Below are positions 1-10,025 of a stretch of 64,000 nucleotides of DNA, piece by piece. The position numbers were made by a program, and so were the translations under genes. This DNA is from Annona cherimola (taxonomy: Eukaryota; Streptophyta; Magnoliopsida; Magnoliales; Annonaceae). The DNA lies in contig CM059975.1 of assembly GCA_030490835.1 (NCBI GenBank), positions 5,855,579 to 5,919,578 of the forward strand, written 5' to 3'. The notes below the pieces were generated by a model. The model ran no database searches and had not been told where the DNA came from. It worked only from the letters and a program-made list of their open reading frames with translations. The first letter of the stretch is position 1. Every line of letters begins with the position of its first letter.

Positions 1-206
1 ATAGACAATCCAAATAATACAAGCTGGTGGAAGCTTTAATTTGATTCCTCAACTTTATTTTGGTACTAGTTGTTTACAGCAAATAGACAAATACCTGTAA
101 ATTTCACTTTCTTTTTCTATATGCTATGAGATTCTAGTCTTCCAGGACTCACTATCAAAATAAAATGGACCCATTTAAACTCATGCTATGCAACCAGTGG
201 ACTCAC

Positions 207-293
207 CTATTTCATCTGACATTGCCTGTGAATTGACAACATGTTCAATTTGCAAGGTTCCACTAGAAACAGCATCATCTTTTCTATCCCCAA
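207..293 (-). CDS. Putative internal exon of an unrecognised gene running off the left edge
   Basis: On the minus strand a pyrimidine-rich acceptor (TTTGTTTTGCAG) precedes an 87-base open segment that ends at a good donor (GTGAGT). The only frame open throughout reads roughly GDRKDDAVSSGTLQIEHVV followed by NSQAMSDEI, a hydrophilic protein-like segment. I do not recognise the family. It could be a downstream exon of the same minus-strand unit as the VPS32-like exon at 1,073-1,200, but the residues do not fit the SNF7 domain. Splice signals and an open frame are the only support. Confidence 0.3.
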   Translation of the reverse strand: MGIEKMMLFLVEPCKLNMLSIHRQCQMK

Positions 294-1072
294 CTGCAAA
301 ACAAATGCATAAATAAATATATTCAAAAAGTCATAAAGTTGTAAGTGTATGCTGAGAACATGCTATGCTGGAGCCAACAACAAGAATTATTCCCATTGAC
401 TAAACAAGTTAGTAGATTAAGATGCTTGCTATTGAGCTGACAGGATACAAAAGTCATCTTCTTTCCTGAATATATCAACTGAACTGACAGTCATCTCCCA
501 TAAATGATTTTTGGCCTATTGCATTGCTGAAATGGAGCTCGAAATATCATAAAGCAGATAAAGTCAAATCTCTTTCTATTTACTTAGCTACAAATTGAAT
601 CACAAGGTATTCGAACAAGCATGGAAATATTGCATTGTCCCACTTGATAATAACAACCCGAAGATGAATCAAAATAGCTATTTTTCATTGACAGAAAAAA
701 ATTAAGAAGTGCATATGAAAGGGAAGTACCAAGGCCGAGCACAGAGCACATCTTACTCCACTGTTGCCCAAAAACTAGCGACAATCTCACAGTCATGGTC
801 CTATGGATGACTATTTCTGATTCAACATGTAAGTGCAAGCAGCAAGATGCAATCCTTCAAGTTTTTAAAGTCCTCCTAGGAACTAAAGAGGAAAGCAAAG
901 CAGCATTCAACAATCTCTAGGCACACAGAAGTATGCCTTCACATAGGAATTTACAATCTCACAATCAAACTCACAACTACTCAGAAATAATAGTCACAGA
1001 CAACGATGTCCCATGGAGTATGATATCAGCCAGAAGAATAATGAATAGAATTGCAAGTATGGTTGTGAAGCA

Positions 1073-1200
1073 TACCCCTTTTGTCTGTTTCTCTGGTAAA
1101 CTCCACTGCCTTCTCAACCTCCGAGTCCACTTTCTTTAAAAGGACTTCCTCCTCCTTCCCTAGCATTTCAAGAGTCTGCATGTTTTTTCCAGTAGAATTT
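1073..1200 (-). pseudogene. VPS32/SNF7-like (ESCRT-III) exon fragment
   Basis: Read on the minus strand, this segment encodes about 35 residues containing TLEMLGKEEEVLLKKVDSEV and EKAVEFTRETDKR. This matches the first helix of the plant VPS32/SNF7 (CHMP4) ESCRT-III core, which has the pattern ETLEMLEKKEKVLLKK...EVEKAKEFT...NKR. A GTATGC donor follows the DKR, where the family commonly has an exon boundary. ESCRT-III subunits polymerise on endosomal membranes. The usual N-terminal basic start and the following AAIQCLKRK helix were not found in good order, so I read this as a gene fragment or decayed gene. Confidence 0.5.
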
Positions 1201-3141
1201 TATAGATCATGAATGCACGGTAGTATCAGGCCTTAAAGAGGCACAGCAGAATCCATAAATGAGAATCACAAAACTCATTGGTAACAAAAATAAGAAAACA
1301 TAGAGCCACTTTCAAAACACTACTGGTAACCAAAGAAGAAGATCAAACAGGAGGGTGTGGAGAGATCATTGGCAGGGAAAAACCTACCGTGGGTTGACAA
1401 CGATAGTTTTTCTATGAATTTCGTTGAAGAAATGGAGAAAGAAAATAAAAAGAATACAAAACTTATGCAGGCATTTGCTGTTCAGCATAGGAAGAGAGAC
1501 TTCTAAGCTTGAGGGCTTCGAACCAGGAAGATGGATGGGCTTGTATGTCATGCATACTGGGATTGGGAGTGTAAAATTGGGTCGAGTTGGCTCAGGTTAG
1601 GCTCTTCTCAACCCTAACGCAATTGGTAAAACATCAACCCAACCTCACTTCCAAATCTATTTTTCAAACTCCAACCCAACCCAAAACTAACCCTGTCAGC
1701 ATCAGTTGGGTTCAGGTTGCAAATCAGGTTAATAAATCAAGTGAATTATTTAAACAATATAATATTCAAAGTGAGAACAGTTAGGCTAGATTATGAAAAG
1801 AATTTCCCAGTGAAACAGAAATATCAATAGAATATATGAAAATCAATAAATAATATACAGAATATGAACACCCAAATTTTGAAAAATTATTTTTTTTTAT
1901 AGAAAACTTCTAAGACCTGTAAAATATAGAGAAAAATCTGTTGAACTTCCAAATAGTACACGATCTGTTGATGTTGAATATTTTCTGAGAAGACTTATAC
2001 ACAACACACAATCATACACAACACACAATCTGTAAACTTGAATAACTAAAAAACCTATCAAGTTGGACACATTGATACATGTAGAAATTTTCACAATCAA
2101 ATAGCAATTGATATGCAAATAACCTGTTTCACTTGTTAAAATTTCACAACCAAACACAAAATTAATATCCAAACAACTCATCAAACATCTGCACAACCTT
2201 CTGAATTGAGAAATTTTCAACCAAACACAATTTCAAGCTCCAAATAACCTGTTTCAGTTGTTAAAATTTCACCACCAAATCAAAAAAACGAACACATAAA
2301 AAGACAATCACAGCTCGATATGTAAACAACCTGTTTAACATTTTGAATATCTCAAACAAAGACAAATAATATCAAAACAAGTTAAACTAAAACTTGCAAA
2401 TGCTTAAGTCCTTGCCTTAACAATTCAATGCAGCACACCTGTTCCATGTGTTTTCTTCCTCAGACAATCAACAATGAAATTAAGTATAAATAAAATTCTG
2501 GTAGTGGCAGCAATAAATTGAAAATAATAATTAGGCGAAGTTCACTATCGCGTAAATCATGTGTTGCTGCAAGTACCAGATTCAGAACCAGGGTGAACTA
2601 TAAAATGGAAAAAATAAGTTTAGTTGCATATAAATCAAATTAACAATATACATTACAGTAATTTAAAAACAACATAAACTCGCAATAGAAGTCAACAGCT
2701 AGTTTACAGTAAATCAGTAACAATCATTTCACGACCTAGCTAAAAATATACAAAACAGCGATATTTTTACCTAAATTAGCAATACTAATTCGATAAACAG
2801 ATTTACGAAATATCCCTAGCAACAATTTCAACAACATAAATTCATATTGCAGTCTACAGCGAGTCAGCAACAATCTTTTCACAACCTGGCTAAAATCAAC
2901 AAAACAGTAACAATTCTAATTACATGGACTTATCCAAGAAACATTCATAACAACAATCTCAACAAATACTTAATTTTAAACCAACATTATAATATCTCCC
3001 AAAAATCAGTTGCTCGAAAATTGTAATCTCCCTCAAAAACCCAAACGGAAAAAGGAATACCATAGTCAAGCAAACCTAATTGGAGGATTCTAAAATGAAT
3101 AAAACAAAAAATATAATGAAAAAACAGATCATGCATACCTT

Positions 3142-3660
3142 CGATTATTCACAAGAGCAAGTCACCGAAGATAAACAGGTCAAAGCAGAAGCACAGGACT
3201 AATAAAGCAAATTGAACGGGAAAGGGAGAAGTGGAAGAGGAGCAAAAGAGAAAAAAGCAAGGAAGGAATGAGGTGGAAAGGGGTCAGTGGCTGGAAGCCA
3301 GATGGAGCAGCGGGAGGTGGCCAGAGAATGAAGATGAAAGAGGGAGAAGGAATCGAGGACAGTCAGACAGATATAGAATCAGAAAAGGAGAGGGAGAGGA
3401 AGTAAGAATCTCAAAAGCAGCAGCAAATAAACGCTGGGAGCGGCCAGACACCAGGTCGGGAGGGAAGAAGAGGGCAATTAGAGCAAGAGAGAGAGAGTCA
3501 AGGTGAGGCAGCGACAAAGCCGACGAGAGCAAAGGAGAGAATCAAAATGAGAGCAATGGTGTAACGGAGAACGATGAGAAAAGAGAGAGGTAAGTGCAAC
3601 AGCGACAAGAGAAATCAGGGAAAAGCTGACGGGCCAGGGTTTTTTGGTCTTTTGCCAGCT
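3142..3660 (-). other. Possible untranslated first exon and promoter of a minus-strand gene
   Basis: Read on the minus strand, this block is rich in CT tracts like plant 5' leaders. It ends at an AAG|GTATGC donor near position 3,141. No convincing long reading frame is present on the minus strand; the open frames here follow from low-complexity purine or pyrimidine composition. It lies upstream of the VPS32-like exon at about 1.1 kb on the same strand and may be its leader exon, which is inference. Confidence 0.3.
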
Positions 3661-3774
3661 ACCGGAAAAAGTCAATATCATTTTGGTTAATTTCAGATAT
3701 ACCCATATCCTTTGCCCTTAATAACAAATATACCCATTAAATTTGAAATTTTTCATATATACCCATTATATATT

Positions 3775-4175
3775 GAGGAGTGATTCTATTAGCCCGGGCT
3801 AAGTAAATGGCCCACTTAGCCCACCTCAAAAAACCTATTTAAAACAACTTTTTTTTGTTTTTTTCTTCATACACTTGTTTATCTAAGTGTATTTAACATA
3901 TAGACCAAGTTTTACCATTTTTGGAAATGTGCATATATTTTTTTTAGATTTTTGAAAATAAAGGTATTTTAAATGCATATATACACATAGATGTTTGAAA
4001 ATCTCAAAAAAATAGATAAACATATTCAAAAATGGTAAAACTTGGTCTATATGTTAAATACACTTAGATAAACAAGTACATGAAAAAAAAAGTAAAAAAA
4101 AATTATTGTAAATAGGTTTTTTGAGGTGGGCTAAGTGGGCCATTTACTTAGCCCGGGCTAATAGAATCACTCCTC
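3775..4175. mobile_element. MULE-type foldback MITE, group 1, intact
   Basis: A 401-bp near-perfect palindrome. Both ends begin GAGGAGTGATTCTATTAG and the two arms are about 190 bp each. It is flanked by a perfect 9-bp target duplication, TTATATATT, at 3,766-3,774 and 4,176-4,184. Long terminal inverted repeats with a 9-bp duplication are typical of Mutator-like elements. Each arm carries a core like TTAACATATAGACCAAG followed by TTTTACCATTTTTGG, which recurs in other foldbacks of this window. It has no coding capacity. Confidence 0.85.
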
Positions 4176-4999
4176 TTATATATTATGCCCTTTATATCAT
4201 ATATACCCAAAATCTAGGGGTACTTTAGTTAAATAGAAAATAGAATCAGTTTGGTAGGATAAAAATTTCTAAATAACCAAATTACCCTTGAAACAGACAT
4301 CCTGTTTTGTTCTGTGGCAGCTCATCATCAATCCTAGTTCATGTCAACTACCAAATCAGGACTGCCCATCTAATTACGCAAGCTGAAATATCCAAGCAAA
4401 AATTCAAATCCGCCATCTCCCAATTAACAGGTGCAGCACATGCGTGGTCCATCAAATCTAGTTGTTGATCAAGAGGACCCAAATTCAATTTTGGGGCATG
4501 CTTGAACATGAAAGATGGAGGAGCCCGTTACTGGAGTTAATGGAGGTTCATCAAAGCTGTTTCCAAGACAGTTTTTGAGGGGTGCAGTAGAGGTTAGTGG
4601 AGTCAGTTGCCAAAGTTGAAAAAGATGATCAGTATAGCAGGTTAGTCAGCAACAGATCTAGTTCTCTAGCTTGCCAACATCGACGAAAGAGGTGCTAATG
4701 CTACGGAGCTAATCCGCTAGACTTTTATTTTGCAAGGCTAGAGCAGCTGATTTGCTGAGGGAGCTGTGTTTGTTTTTTCGGGAAACATGGGAAATCGCCC
4801 GATTGGAGTTAGGGGTGCTCATTTTACTGATTTTAATGGCAAAAAGAGCTAGTGTCGAATACGAAGAAGGGGAACATCACTTTATTTTTCTGTTAGATTT
4901 GATGCCATAGATGGGTAGTGGTTGGAGAAATTTCACTCTACCATGGCTATATGCTCAAGTTACTATTTAACAAATCAAAATTAACTCCAAATACATTTC
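4176..4999. other. Spacer without recognisable gene
   Basis: Moderately AT-rich unique-looking sequence between the MULE foldback and the hAT ends. I found no convincing exon, RNA gene or repeat boundary in it. Confidence 0.5.
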
Positions 5000-5002
5000 A
5001 AC

Positions 5003-5190
5003 TAGGGGTGCAACTCATGCCCATGAAAGTCAGGTTCGTTTCAACCCTAACCCTAACCCTATTTGTAAACCTAAACTCTAACCCTATTTTTAGAATTCAG
5101 GCCCAGGTTGAGTTTCAAGCTGATGCTCTTATCAATATATATTTGTTATTCATCTTGTACTTATTTAATCATAAATCTATCACTTGGAAA
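5003..5190. mobile_element. Truncated hAT element, left end only
   Basis: The stretch starts TAGGGGTGCAACTC, the same terminal sequence as the complete hAT element 300 bp downstream, and continues into the CCCTAACCC-rich subterminal region seen in that family. No matching right terminus or 8-bp duplication was found. The three CCCTAA units near 5,041 belong to this repeat and are not telomeric. Confidence 0.5.
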
Positions 5191-5299
5191 GTCTAAAATG
5201 ACAACTTATCATAAGAAAGCAAGAAAAATTTTAAGACCGCTTAAGAGCGGAAAAAAGAAAACCCAATTTAGACCTTCTCTCTTGCTCGCTTGTCTTGTC

Positions 5300-5962
5300 T
5301 AGGGGTGCAACTTGGGCCGGGTTGAGCCCGAACCCGATTTCCGATAGTATTTGAACTTACTTTTTCCCAGTCTGGACCCGAGAAACCCAATTTGTAAATA
5401 TAATTGTATTCAAGTGAACCCGAGCCCGATTTTCCATTTTGTGTTTATTATAAAATGTATTATATACATAATATTTAAATAATATTTCTTTATATTTGCA
5501 TATTTATGTTATTCATATTTATATTTGGATACATGTTTGACATATCGTAATTATATTATAAATAAAATCTATTATTTTTATTTATATTTATCTTTTATTT
5601 CTATCATTTACTTTTACATCCATTAATTTTACTCTTTTATCTTATCTTTTATGTTAAATTTTTTCTAGAAATATTCTTTATATTGCTATTTTTTTTAAAA
5701 AAAATCTGTAGTTTCACTATATATTATTATGTTTACTTACATGATTTTTTATTATTATATATTTATATGAAATTCTAAACTTATTACTCTTAAATAAAAT
5801 GTAAATTCATCAACATAAATTTCAACTTAAAACTCAACCCGAACCTGATTTTCAAAAACATGGTTAAGGTTTACGTTTTACAAATAAGGTTAGGGTTAAT
5901 GTTTTATAAATAGGGTTAGGATTGAGATAACCCGAGTTTCATAAGCCCGAGTTGCACCCCTA
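5300..5962. mobile_element. Non-autonomous hAT element, complete
   Basis: A 663-bp AT-rich element with terminal inverted repeats TAGGGGTGCAACT at the left and AGTTGCACCCCTA at the right. It is flanked by a perfect 8-bp target duplication, GTCTTGTC, at 5,292-5,299 and 5,963-5,970. The 8-bp duplication and TAGGGGTG-type ends are characteristic of hAT transposons. No transposase frame is present, so it would depend on an autonomous relative. Confidence 0.85.
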
Positions 5963-6499
5963 GTCTTGTCTTCCATATTACTTGAACCATCCATATTTAA
6001 TTGATCACCTAAATATAATTTTTCATAATATATAAACACATTTATAAATTGTCCATGTGAATCCCAACAGTTCTACTCATACTACATCAATTGCCAAATT
6101 AAATCAAAAAATTAACCAATGCATATCAACACGAACATACACAGTGGCAAAAATCATTGGAATGCAAGCATGGGAGCTATAGAAATATCGAGAAGACAAT
6201 TACCTTGCAGGAAATCAGTTCAGAAAAACACAATTCATGTGAATTACAATAACATTTGCTTCCATTAACATTTGATAATACCAAATCTCGACAAAGATTC
6301 AAAATTTTTATTTCGTTTCTGAGGCATTTTGTTCTAATCAGTAATAAATAGCCCATTAAATATGCCAGGTCACATGAAACTTATTTAATATCCATCAAAC
6401 TGTATCACAGACACTAGTGTACATAAAAAATATATTGAAAAAATCACATAAGCCAAACAAAAACAGCGAATCGAAAGGGGTTTTTAGACAGTATCTGTG

Positions 6500-6860
6500 T
6501 ACTCACAGACGTGCAATCGCCACACGCAGAGAAGCTAGAATAGGGAAGAATATGTCGCCGCACGCAGAGAAGCAGCCGAAACAGAGAAGAAGCTGGAGTA
6601 GAGACGAAGTGGCGACCGCACACAGATAAGCAGCTAGCGACGAGGGGAGAGGAACCGGAATAGAAGAGCCGTCGCCACACGTAGAGAAGAAACCGACAAT
6701 AGCACGCGGAGGATAAGCAGTCGCCGCAGGCAGAGAAGAAGGCGAATAGTGGCCGGAAGAAATTGACGCAGATGAGCGGCGAAGAACGGAGGGTAGCTGA
6801 GGAGGGAGGGCGGCAGACGACAGCGGCTGGCTAGCGGCTGCTGCCGGCAACTAGGCCTAT
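6500..6860. repeat. GC-rich imperfect tandem repeats
   Basis: Five or so imperfect copies of a roughly 20-bp unit resembling GTCGCCGCACGCAGAGAAGA occur between 6,500 and 6,760. In the minus-strand frame they give repeated S-A-C-G-D-like peptides inside an alanine/serine/leucine-rich open frame with no domain that I recognise. The GC-rich composition contrasts with the flanks. It could be a decayed gene leader, but coding is not supported. Confidence 0.45.
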
Positions 6861-7229
6861 CGAAGAGAAGATGAGGGCAGAGGCGGGAAGGACCCTGGGG
6901 TTGGGGGGAACATTTGATGTTACATGGGACCTGAAATGTATAAAGGAAAATAAATTATAATACTCAAATCGGGTTCGGGTTTACAAAAACCCAAGATCGA
7001 ACCGATTTGAATTCGGTTTGGGTTCGGGTCAGGAAAATGGGCTTTAAGCTGCTAACTGAAATGACAAAATACCCTTGGAAGGGCATGTCGTTTTGCTGCT
7101 AAACGCAAGAGATTACGTCGGCGGCGATCGACAACTGGGGAGAAGAAAGTGGGGTTTTGGATGGCAGGTGGTGTCGAGTATCAGAGGAGAATCAGATCCA
7201 ATGATTCCTGAACGGAAAAAGGTAGAATA

Positions 7230-7485
7230 TGATAGGGTATAGATGGGTAGGTGGGCCTGGGCTTGGTCTGTGGGCCTGGATCTAGCAGTTGGTAGCCATT
7301 AGTATAAATAGAAAGTGATGGGAAGGAGAAAGGTGTGCTTGATCTGTAATCCTTTTTCACATTTTCTTTTCTTGTTTAGACAGAGAGAGAGATCCGTCCT
7401 GTCAATTGTAATCGGACTCCATCTCTTCATTATAGAACCGTGATTGATCCAATTATATCCCCGTTTGGATAGTTTGATCCTAACA
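7230..7485 (+). mobile_element. LTR of a Ty3-type retrotransposon (left boundary approximate)
   Basis: The stretch has a TATAAATA box at 7,303-7,310. It ends ...CCTAACA at 7,485 and is followed directly by a primer-binding site, AGGTATCAGAGCC, complementary to the 3' end of initiator methionine tRNA. That arrangement marks the 3' end of a 5' LTR. The left boundary at the TGATAGGG near 7,230 is a guess, because no second LTR copy is present for comparison. Confidence 0.6.
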
Positions 7486-7513
7486 AGGTATCAGAGCCTA
7501 GGTTATCCTAACG

Positions 7514-7740
7514 ATGCGAGGAGCTGGGGCTCAAGGAGAGCGCCTTAATCGTATGGAGCAGGATTTGATACTGTAACAGAATTCGCAGGCCAGTCAGGAA
7601 GAGAGACTCGGTCAAATCGAGAGAGAAGCGGTAGAACGATTAGCAGCATACGAGTGTCGCATAGACAGCTTGGGACAGCAATTGGCGAATGTCCGCGACA
7701 GCTTAAGAGCGCAGTTTGAAGACATGCTCGTCAAGCTTGA
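7514..7740 (+). pseudogene. Truncated retrotransposon gag fragment
   Basis: The frame begins 28 bp after the primer-binding site with MRGAGAQGERLNRMEQDLIL, has an in-frame TAA, then continues as a glutamine- and glutamate-rich coiled-coil-like segment typical of the N-terminus of plant Ty3-type gag. The frame stops making sense at about 7,740, where the sequence switches abruptly to one arm of a foldback MITE. It is non-functional. Confidence 0.6.
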
Positions 7741-7978
7741 TATGTGCATTTTTTTTAGATTTTTAAAAATAAGAGTATTTTAAATATATGTATATACATA
7801 CATGTTTAAAGATCTCGAAAAATATATAAACATATCAAAAAATGGTAAATCTTAATTTATATATTAATATACGTAGATAAATAAATGTATAAAAAAACAA
7901 AAAAAGTTGATGAAATGGCTTTTTTGAAGTGGTCTAAACGGGTTATCTACTTAGCCTGGGCTAATAGGATCACTCATC
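7741..7978. mobile_element. Half copy of MULE-type foldback MITE, group 1
   Basis: The right half of the same family as the element at 3,775-4,175. It carries the shared internal core and ends in CCTGGGCTAATAGGATCACTC. The left half is missing; in its place lies the retrotransposon gag stump. This looks like a deletion or recombination junction. Confidence 0.65.
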
Positions 7979-8145
7979 TTTAACAAATATTGCACTTGTA
8001 TTCCAAAGTTCGTCGAAATTTAAAATATATCAACAAAATTTACATAAAATTGCAAGTGATTCTATTAGAATTTTCGAAAATATTCTTTATACGCAGCTAT
8101 ACACTTGCAATACTTGCAAATATTGTAGACATATTTTTATTTTAT

Positions 8146-8570
8146 TAAAGGTGATTTACAAATGTACTCACTTAGTTTGACTATAATGCAAATATACCCA
8201 CAGTTTCGAAAAATACAAAAAACGTCACATAATTTGAACTTAATTGCAATTATACACACATTGTTATAGTGTTGATAGTGCACCATCACAGTGTAAATAT
8301 ATTTGCAAAAATATACAAACCATATGTGTATATTTACAATTTCAAAAATCAAGTGAGAATATTTAATTTTTGCAAATATACTTACATAGTTTGCATATTT
8401 TTACAAATACATCCACGCCGTGATAGTGCAATAATAACGTCTTAATAATATGAGTACGTTTACAATTATAGTCAAACTATTGAGATTATCTACGATTTCT
8501 TAAACAATATGTATATATTTGCAATTGTAGTCAAACTAAATGAGTGTATTTGCAAATTACACTTTTATTA
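8146..8570. repeat. AT-rich foldback repeat, family 3
   Basis: The two ends are an imperfect inverted repeat of about 50 bp: the left reads GTGATTTACAAATGTACTCA and the right, reversed, reads AGTGTAATTTGCAAATACAC. The interior repeats variants of TTTGCAAATATACTCAC and the complementary GTCAAACT motif several times. Related sequence occurs at 33.6-34.05 kb and 45.53-45.88 kb. It has no coding capacity. Confidence 0.5.
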
Positions 8571-9428
8571 TTTTATATATTTTTATACACATTATTATTT
8601 CTAGATTTTTTACAAACATGCTATTATTTTCGCTATCAAAAAGATAATATATGATTTTATAGTAGTAAAAATACTAAAATTTGTTAGAACGTGAATTTAA
8701 CTATAAAATCATAATTCGGGTTTAAGCATATTCGTCATAGTGCCTAATGGTATATTTTAAGAAAAATACATAGACCTATTTTGAATTTTAGAAGTTTGTA
8801 GGTATAAGTGAAATTTGAGGTAAAATTCATGGGCATATATGGAAATTATCCTTTTTATTTATTTATTTTAAAAAAGCACGGAAAACACCGAGTCTGAGAG
8901 TCAATGAGGCAGCCAACAAACAGCAGCGGTAGTACAATAACAAATTCTATTTTACCTTTTTCAAATGCAATAGGCCCGAAGACATCAATGCCAATAACCT
9001 TGCCATCACATACATATCCAAGTATGGTTTATAGCAAACAATAGGAATTTCAAAACTGAACAGATGGAATCACGCCGAAATCCATCATCGAGTTTCCGAT
9101 GCTTGTTACTTCCATTTTACAAAAACATCTTATCACCACAAGCAGAATTGATATCTTACAGCAACTTCACTTCTTCTCAGCTAATTAATCTTCCTGCATC
9201 ATACCTGCTAGCTCTTTAACTCCATGGGTTTCTTGAAGGCTACATAGAGTGTGTAGCACACCAAATTAGCATAGGTTGTATGGCCAGAATTGTTTGTGTT
9301 GATTCATAATTTATCTGGGCAATCCCAGCATGACCAGTTCATGCTGAAGACCATTCATTTCAATGCATTTAACCACCCATATGTTCGATATGCTAAAAAG
9401 CATAGCATTTTGCGGATGACAATAGCCG

Positions 9429-9896
9429 TGTGCCACAAGATAGAATGCTAGCTAGCTGGTAGGATTTTTGTGTGGGGAAAACATACACGGATTCCCTTAA
9501 CCTGTAGTTCGCACTCAAGATTGGATGAGGACATGGCAATCCATAGTCTAGACTGTCCATCATGTTGGTTTCTAAACTGTAGCTCTGGCAGCTTCCATAT
9601 CCAGTTAACTCAGCACATGCATCCCATTTTTAAGATGTCTTTCAGAGTTAGGCTTTGTTTAGCCTAGTGGTATATCAAGACTTTTTAACACAAATCTTCA
9701 GACTTAATGGATAAGCTGCCAAATGTTACTAACAAGCAGTCATTTTGCTCTTCTTGCGCAAAATAAATGGTGCCAAACAAGCCCTTAGTCATCCATTCTA
9801 TCTTATGGCACACTGCCCTCCAATCTTGAGTGCGCAACTACAAGTTAAGGGAGTCCGTGTATGTTTTCCCCCACACAAAAATCCTACCATCTAGCT
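9429..9896. repeat. Foldback repeat with roughly 85-bp arms
   Basis: Arms at 9,448-9,531 and about 9,820-9,896 are inverted copies sharing GGTAGGATTTTTGTGTGGGG and CACTCAAGATTGGA. A 20-bp flanking segment (TGTGCCACAAGATAGAATG and its inverse) lies outside the left arm but inside the right arm, so the order is permuted. It sits downstream of the WD40 gene. Boundaries and class are unresolved. Confidence 0.55.
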
Positions 9897-10025
9897 AGTA
9901 GATAATTTTAAGATGAACAAAAAGCCAAGTTCACAGCATGAAAACAAAGTTATAATTTTCATGAAATGAACGATTTACTGTAGGGAATCAAAGAGATAAT
10001 TGCAGATGGCAACACTAAAACTTAC

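Noticed and set aside
3231..3681. Overlapping open frames in the purine-rich block near 3.3-3.7 kb on both strands
   Set aside because: Low-complexity GA/CT composition keeps several frames open at once; no protein domain is visible.
5041..5075. Telomere-like CCCTAA repeats
   Set aside because: Only about three units, located in the subterminal region of a hAT end; the inverse GGTTAG units occur at the other hAT end.
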